From contig JABIPV010000064.1 in assembly GCA_018699075.1 (NCBI GenBank), positions 1-17,495 on the forward strand: 17,495 nucleotides of DNA, written 5' to 3'. The stretch is from Kordiimonadaceae bacterium (GTDB lineage Bacteria > Pseudomonadota > Alphaproteobacteria > Sphingomonadales > Emcibacteraceae). The position numbers were made by a program, and so were the translations under genes. Numbering within the stretch: position 1 is the first letter of the stretch; each line of letters opens with the position of its first letter. Of the stretch, positions 16,601 to 17,495 are shown piece after piece. The notes beneath the pieces are model-generated. The model made no database searches. It saw nothing but the letters and a program-made list of their open reading frames with translations, and was not told the origin of the DNA.

Positions 16601-17223
16601 ACCAAGGGTGCCTAGAACCAGTTACAATAATTGTACCAAAAAAATCCATGCTCAACCCAAGCTTTCCATCGGCGGTGGTCGCGGGGAATGTGGAAACATC
16701 CCAAGCAATCGTCAATTGCTTATTCCTCGCGTTTGAGGCCATGGCCGCATCCCAAGGCACTATGAATAATTTTACCTTTGGCAATGATCAAATCCAATAT
16801 TATGAAACCATTGCCGGCGGCATGGGCGCAACCAGTAAAAATGACGGCGCAAGCGCCATCCAATCTCACATGACAAACAGTCGCTTAACTGATCCTGAAG
16901 TATTAGAATGGCGCTATCCCGTTTTACTGGAAGATTTCAGTGTCAGGGAAAATAGCGGTGGATATGGAAGATTTAAAGGTGGAAACGGCGTCGAACGGCG
17001 GATCAAATTTTTAGAAAATATGCACGCGGCCATTATATCCAATAACCGCACCATTGCCCCCATGGGATTAAAAGGTGGGGCCACTGGTTCACGCGGTCAA
17101 AATTGGGTATTAAGAGCAACGGGCGATGTTGAAATATTAGAAAGTTCAGAAGAAATAAAAGTTAATAAAGGCGACACATTTATTATTAAGACACCAGGTG
17201 GTGGTGGCTATGGTAATCGCTAA
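13621..17223 (+). CDS. 5-oxoprolinase (ATP-hydrolysing), HyuA-HyuB fusion
   Basis: A 1200-residue cytoplasmic enzyme expected to open 5-oxo-L-proline to L-glutamate using ATP. The N-terminal HyuA-like half carries DRGGTFTDVIA (20-30), GTTVATNALLERKG (81-94), GFDMGGTSTDVS (291-302), VAAGGGSI (331-338) and GPDSAGANPGPACY (349-362). The HyuB-like half begins near residue 690 and contains HLGSMGRSI, NDPYNGGTHLPDL, ATRGHHADIGGITPGSMPP and a C-terminal TPGGGGYGNR. The single-chain order and length match eukaryotic and many bacterial 5-oxoprolinases (about 1200-1290). Related hydantoinases and acetone or acetophenone carboxylases usually have separate subunits, but substrate is not proven by sequence. 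The SD is weak (AGAAG). An exported amidohydrolase gene follows 53 nt later. Confidence 0.92.
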   Translation: MSTVQQNFTISDKKWQFWIDRGGTFTDVIACDPTGDIKTLKLLSENSSQYEDAALDAIRRLMGTDSDAPINSEQIKSVKMGTTVATNALLERKGDKTLLVITKGFQDALRIGYQNRPRLFDLNVILPEQLYDKVVEVQERIGAHGDIITPLDLESIESEMKWAFHEGISSVAIVTMHGYRYPDHEQKIAAMAKEIGFSQISTSHETSPLMKLIGRGDTTVVDAYLSPILRRYIDRVQDALGDTALYFMQSNGGLANANHFQGKDSILSGPAGGIVGAVKTAELSGFTKLIGFDMGGTSTDVSHYNGEYERTYETVVAGVRMRTPMMNIHTVAAGGGSILHYDGSRLRVGPDSAGANPGPACYRNDGPLTVTDCNLLLGYINADYFPNTFGEKADQPLDLKKTQEKFDHLSRQIEGNKKPELIAEGFLEIAIENMAAAIKKISTEKGYDVRDYTLVSFGGAGGQHACKVADKLGIKKIFLHPYAGILSAFGMGLADLRSIKEKTLEISLSDENNDEFEESAIKLTNQTEKILKEQQIDDISFNRVLHIKYSGSDSTIEVDMSNVSQMKQKFEQLHKKHFGFISNDKKLIVEKIHVEAFGGGGPVKVGNSIPKTRHSLDRTKLFRLGRWQKATVVNRASLQKQIKQITGPVIVREDHGTIFVEKGWRAFADTENNLILERFEDLNREHAIGTDVDPVQLEIFNNLFMSIAEQMGAVLENVAHSVNIKERLDFSCALFDGEGNLVANAPHMPVHLGSMGRSIKTIIENRKGTMKKGDVYMLNDPYNGGTHLPDLTVISPYFEGETKNPTYYVATRGHHADIGGITPGSMPPMSNIIHEEGILFNDFLLAENDTFKEKELLKALRATEYPARNPEQNIADLKGQIAANEKGLQELKRCTTNYSEDTVTAYMGHIQRNAEEAVRQVIGTLHDTSFDYPLDNGAHIRGSVKIDHEKRAATIDFNGTSPELKSNFNAPLAICHAAVLYVFRCLVDDDIPLNQGCLEPVTIIVPKKSMLNPSFPSAVVAGNVETSQAIVNCLFLAFEAMAASQGTMNNFTFGNDQIQYYETIAGGMGATSKNDGASAIQSHMTNSRLTDPEVLEWRYPVLLEDFSVRENSGGYGRFKGGNGVERRIKFLENMHAAIISNNRTIAPMGLKGGATGSRGQNWVLRATGDVEILESSEEIKVNKGDTFIIKTPGGGGYGNR

Positions 17224-17276
17224 GCTTATGTATTAGTCTAAGCAAAATATAAACAACATACAAATATAAGGGAAAT

Positions 17277-17495
17277 ATGATCAAAAGAGCACTACTGACG
17301 ACAGTAATGGTTATAGGGATTACAGTTTCGGCGCAGGCCGCAGATAAGTGGAAAATTATCCATACAGGCACACTCCTTAGCGACGCAAGAAACGATGCAA
17401 AATCAGAACAGTCAATTATTATTAAAAATAAGAAAATTGTAGATGTACGTAACGGCTATGTTTCCGCGTCTTCAGTGGATGGAGCAAGTGGCGCA
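17277..17495 (+). CDS. Exported amidohydrolase-family protein (N-terminal 73 codons only)
   Basis: I translated this open frame from the ATG at 17277-17279; it continues past the right edge. It starts with a signal peptide (MIKRALLTTVMVIGITVSAQA, cleavage after Ala21 or Ala22), followed by KWKIIHTGTLLSDARND and SEQSIIIKNKKIVDVRNGY. These match the small beta-sandwich at the start of metal-dependent amidohydrolases (imidazolonepropionase-like, often annotated as Xaa-Pro dipeptidase-type). The metal-binding HxH motif is expected beyond the edge, so the activity cannot be confirmed. AAGGGA immediately upstream is the likely ribosome binding site. The 53-nt gap from the oxoprolinase gene on the same strand allows co-transcription. 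Confidence 0.75.
   Translation, partial: MIKRALLTTVMVIGITVSAQAADKWKIIHTGTLLSDARNDAKSEQSIIIKNKKIVDVRNGYVSASSVDGASGA

Noticed and set aside
16461..16784. Minus-strand ORF of 107 codons inside the 5-oxoprolinase gene
   Set aside because: Antisense shadow of a strongly conserved HyuB-like domain; no SD or family motif seen.
17223..17243. GCTTA/TAAGC inverted repeat after the oxoprolinase stop
   Set aside because: Five-base stem not followed by a T-tract; does not support a terminator call.

Overview
The window looks like chromosomal DNA of a low-GC (about 40 percent by eye) Gram-negative bacterium, most likely a marine alphaproteobacterium. Reasons: the mraZ-rsmH-ftsL-ftsI-murE-murF order with a long alpha-type FtsL, a meso-DAP-type MurE, a bacterial type A RNase P RNA, periplasmic and lipoprotein signal peptides, and intergenic DNA carrying TTAA-N7-TTAA (CtrA-like) and GANTC (CcrM-like) motifs. 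A low-GC member of the Kordiimonadales/Emcibacteraceae is a guess from general impression, not a demonstrated placement.

Layout. Positions 1-6589 (minus strand) hold the first part of a division and cell-wall operon, transcribed mraZ, rsmH, ftsL, ftsI, murE, murF. Overlaps or very short gaps link the genes, and murF runs off the left edge. A 341-nt region (6590-6930) upstream of mraZ holds a candidate promoter, two arrays of TGGGN motifs with 10-bp phasing that resemble MraZ boxes, a CtrA-like box and three closely spaced GANTC sites. Next come two small single-domain PilZ genes (6931-7637, minus), each with a TTAA-N7-TTAAC box upstream. They are followed by a secreted dipeptidyl-peptidase-IV-like S9 peptidase (7721-9952, minus), the RNase P RNA (10035-10421, minus) and a third PilZ paralogue (10491-10838, minus). 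A small orphan lipoprotein gene (11008-11217, plus) converges on a minus-strand operon running djlA-like co-chaperone, EamA transporter, AmpD-like amidase (13530 to 11210). On the plus strand follow a fused ATP-dependent 5-oxoprolinase (13621-17223) and the start of an exported amidohydrolase cut by the right edge.

How the genes fit together. The left third makes peptidoglycan precursors and septal wall, and the AmpD-like amidase belongs to wall recycling. The three PilZ proteins keep the RxxxR and DxSxxG c-di-GMP-binding motifs and look like one local paralogue family. The most interesting signal is regulatory: perfect or near-perfect CtrA-type boxes, GANTC sites and phased MraZ-type repeats gather in the few intergenic regions around mraZ and the PilZ genes. 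This suggests cell-cycle control linking c-di-GMP effectors with the division operon. It is an inference from motifs only. I saw no mobile element, CRISPR array, tRNA, phage gene or obvious defence system.
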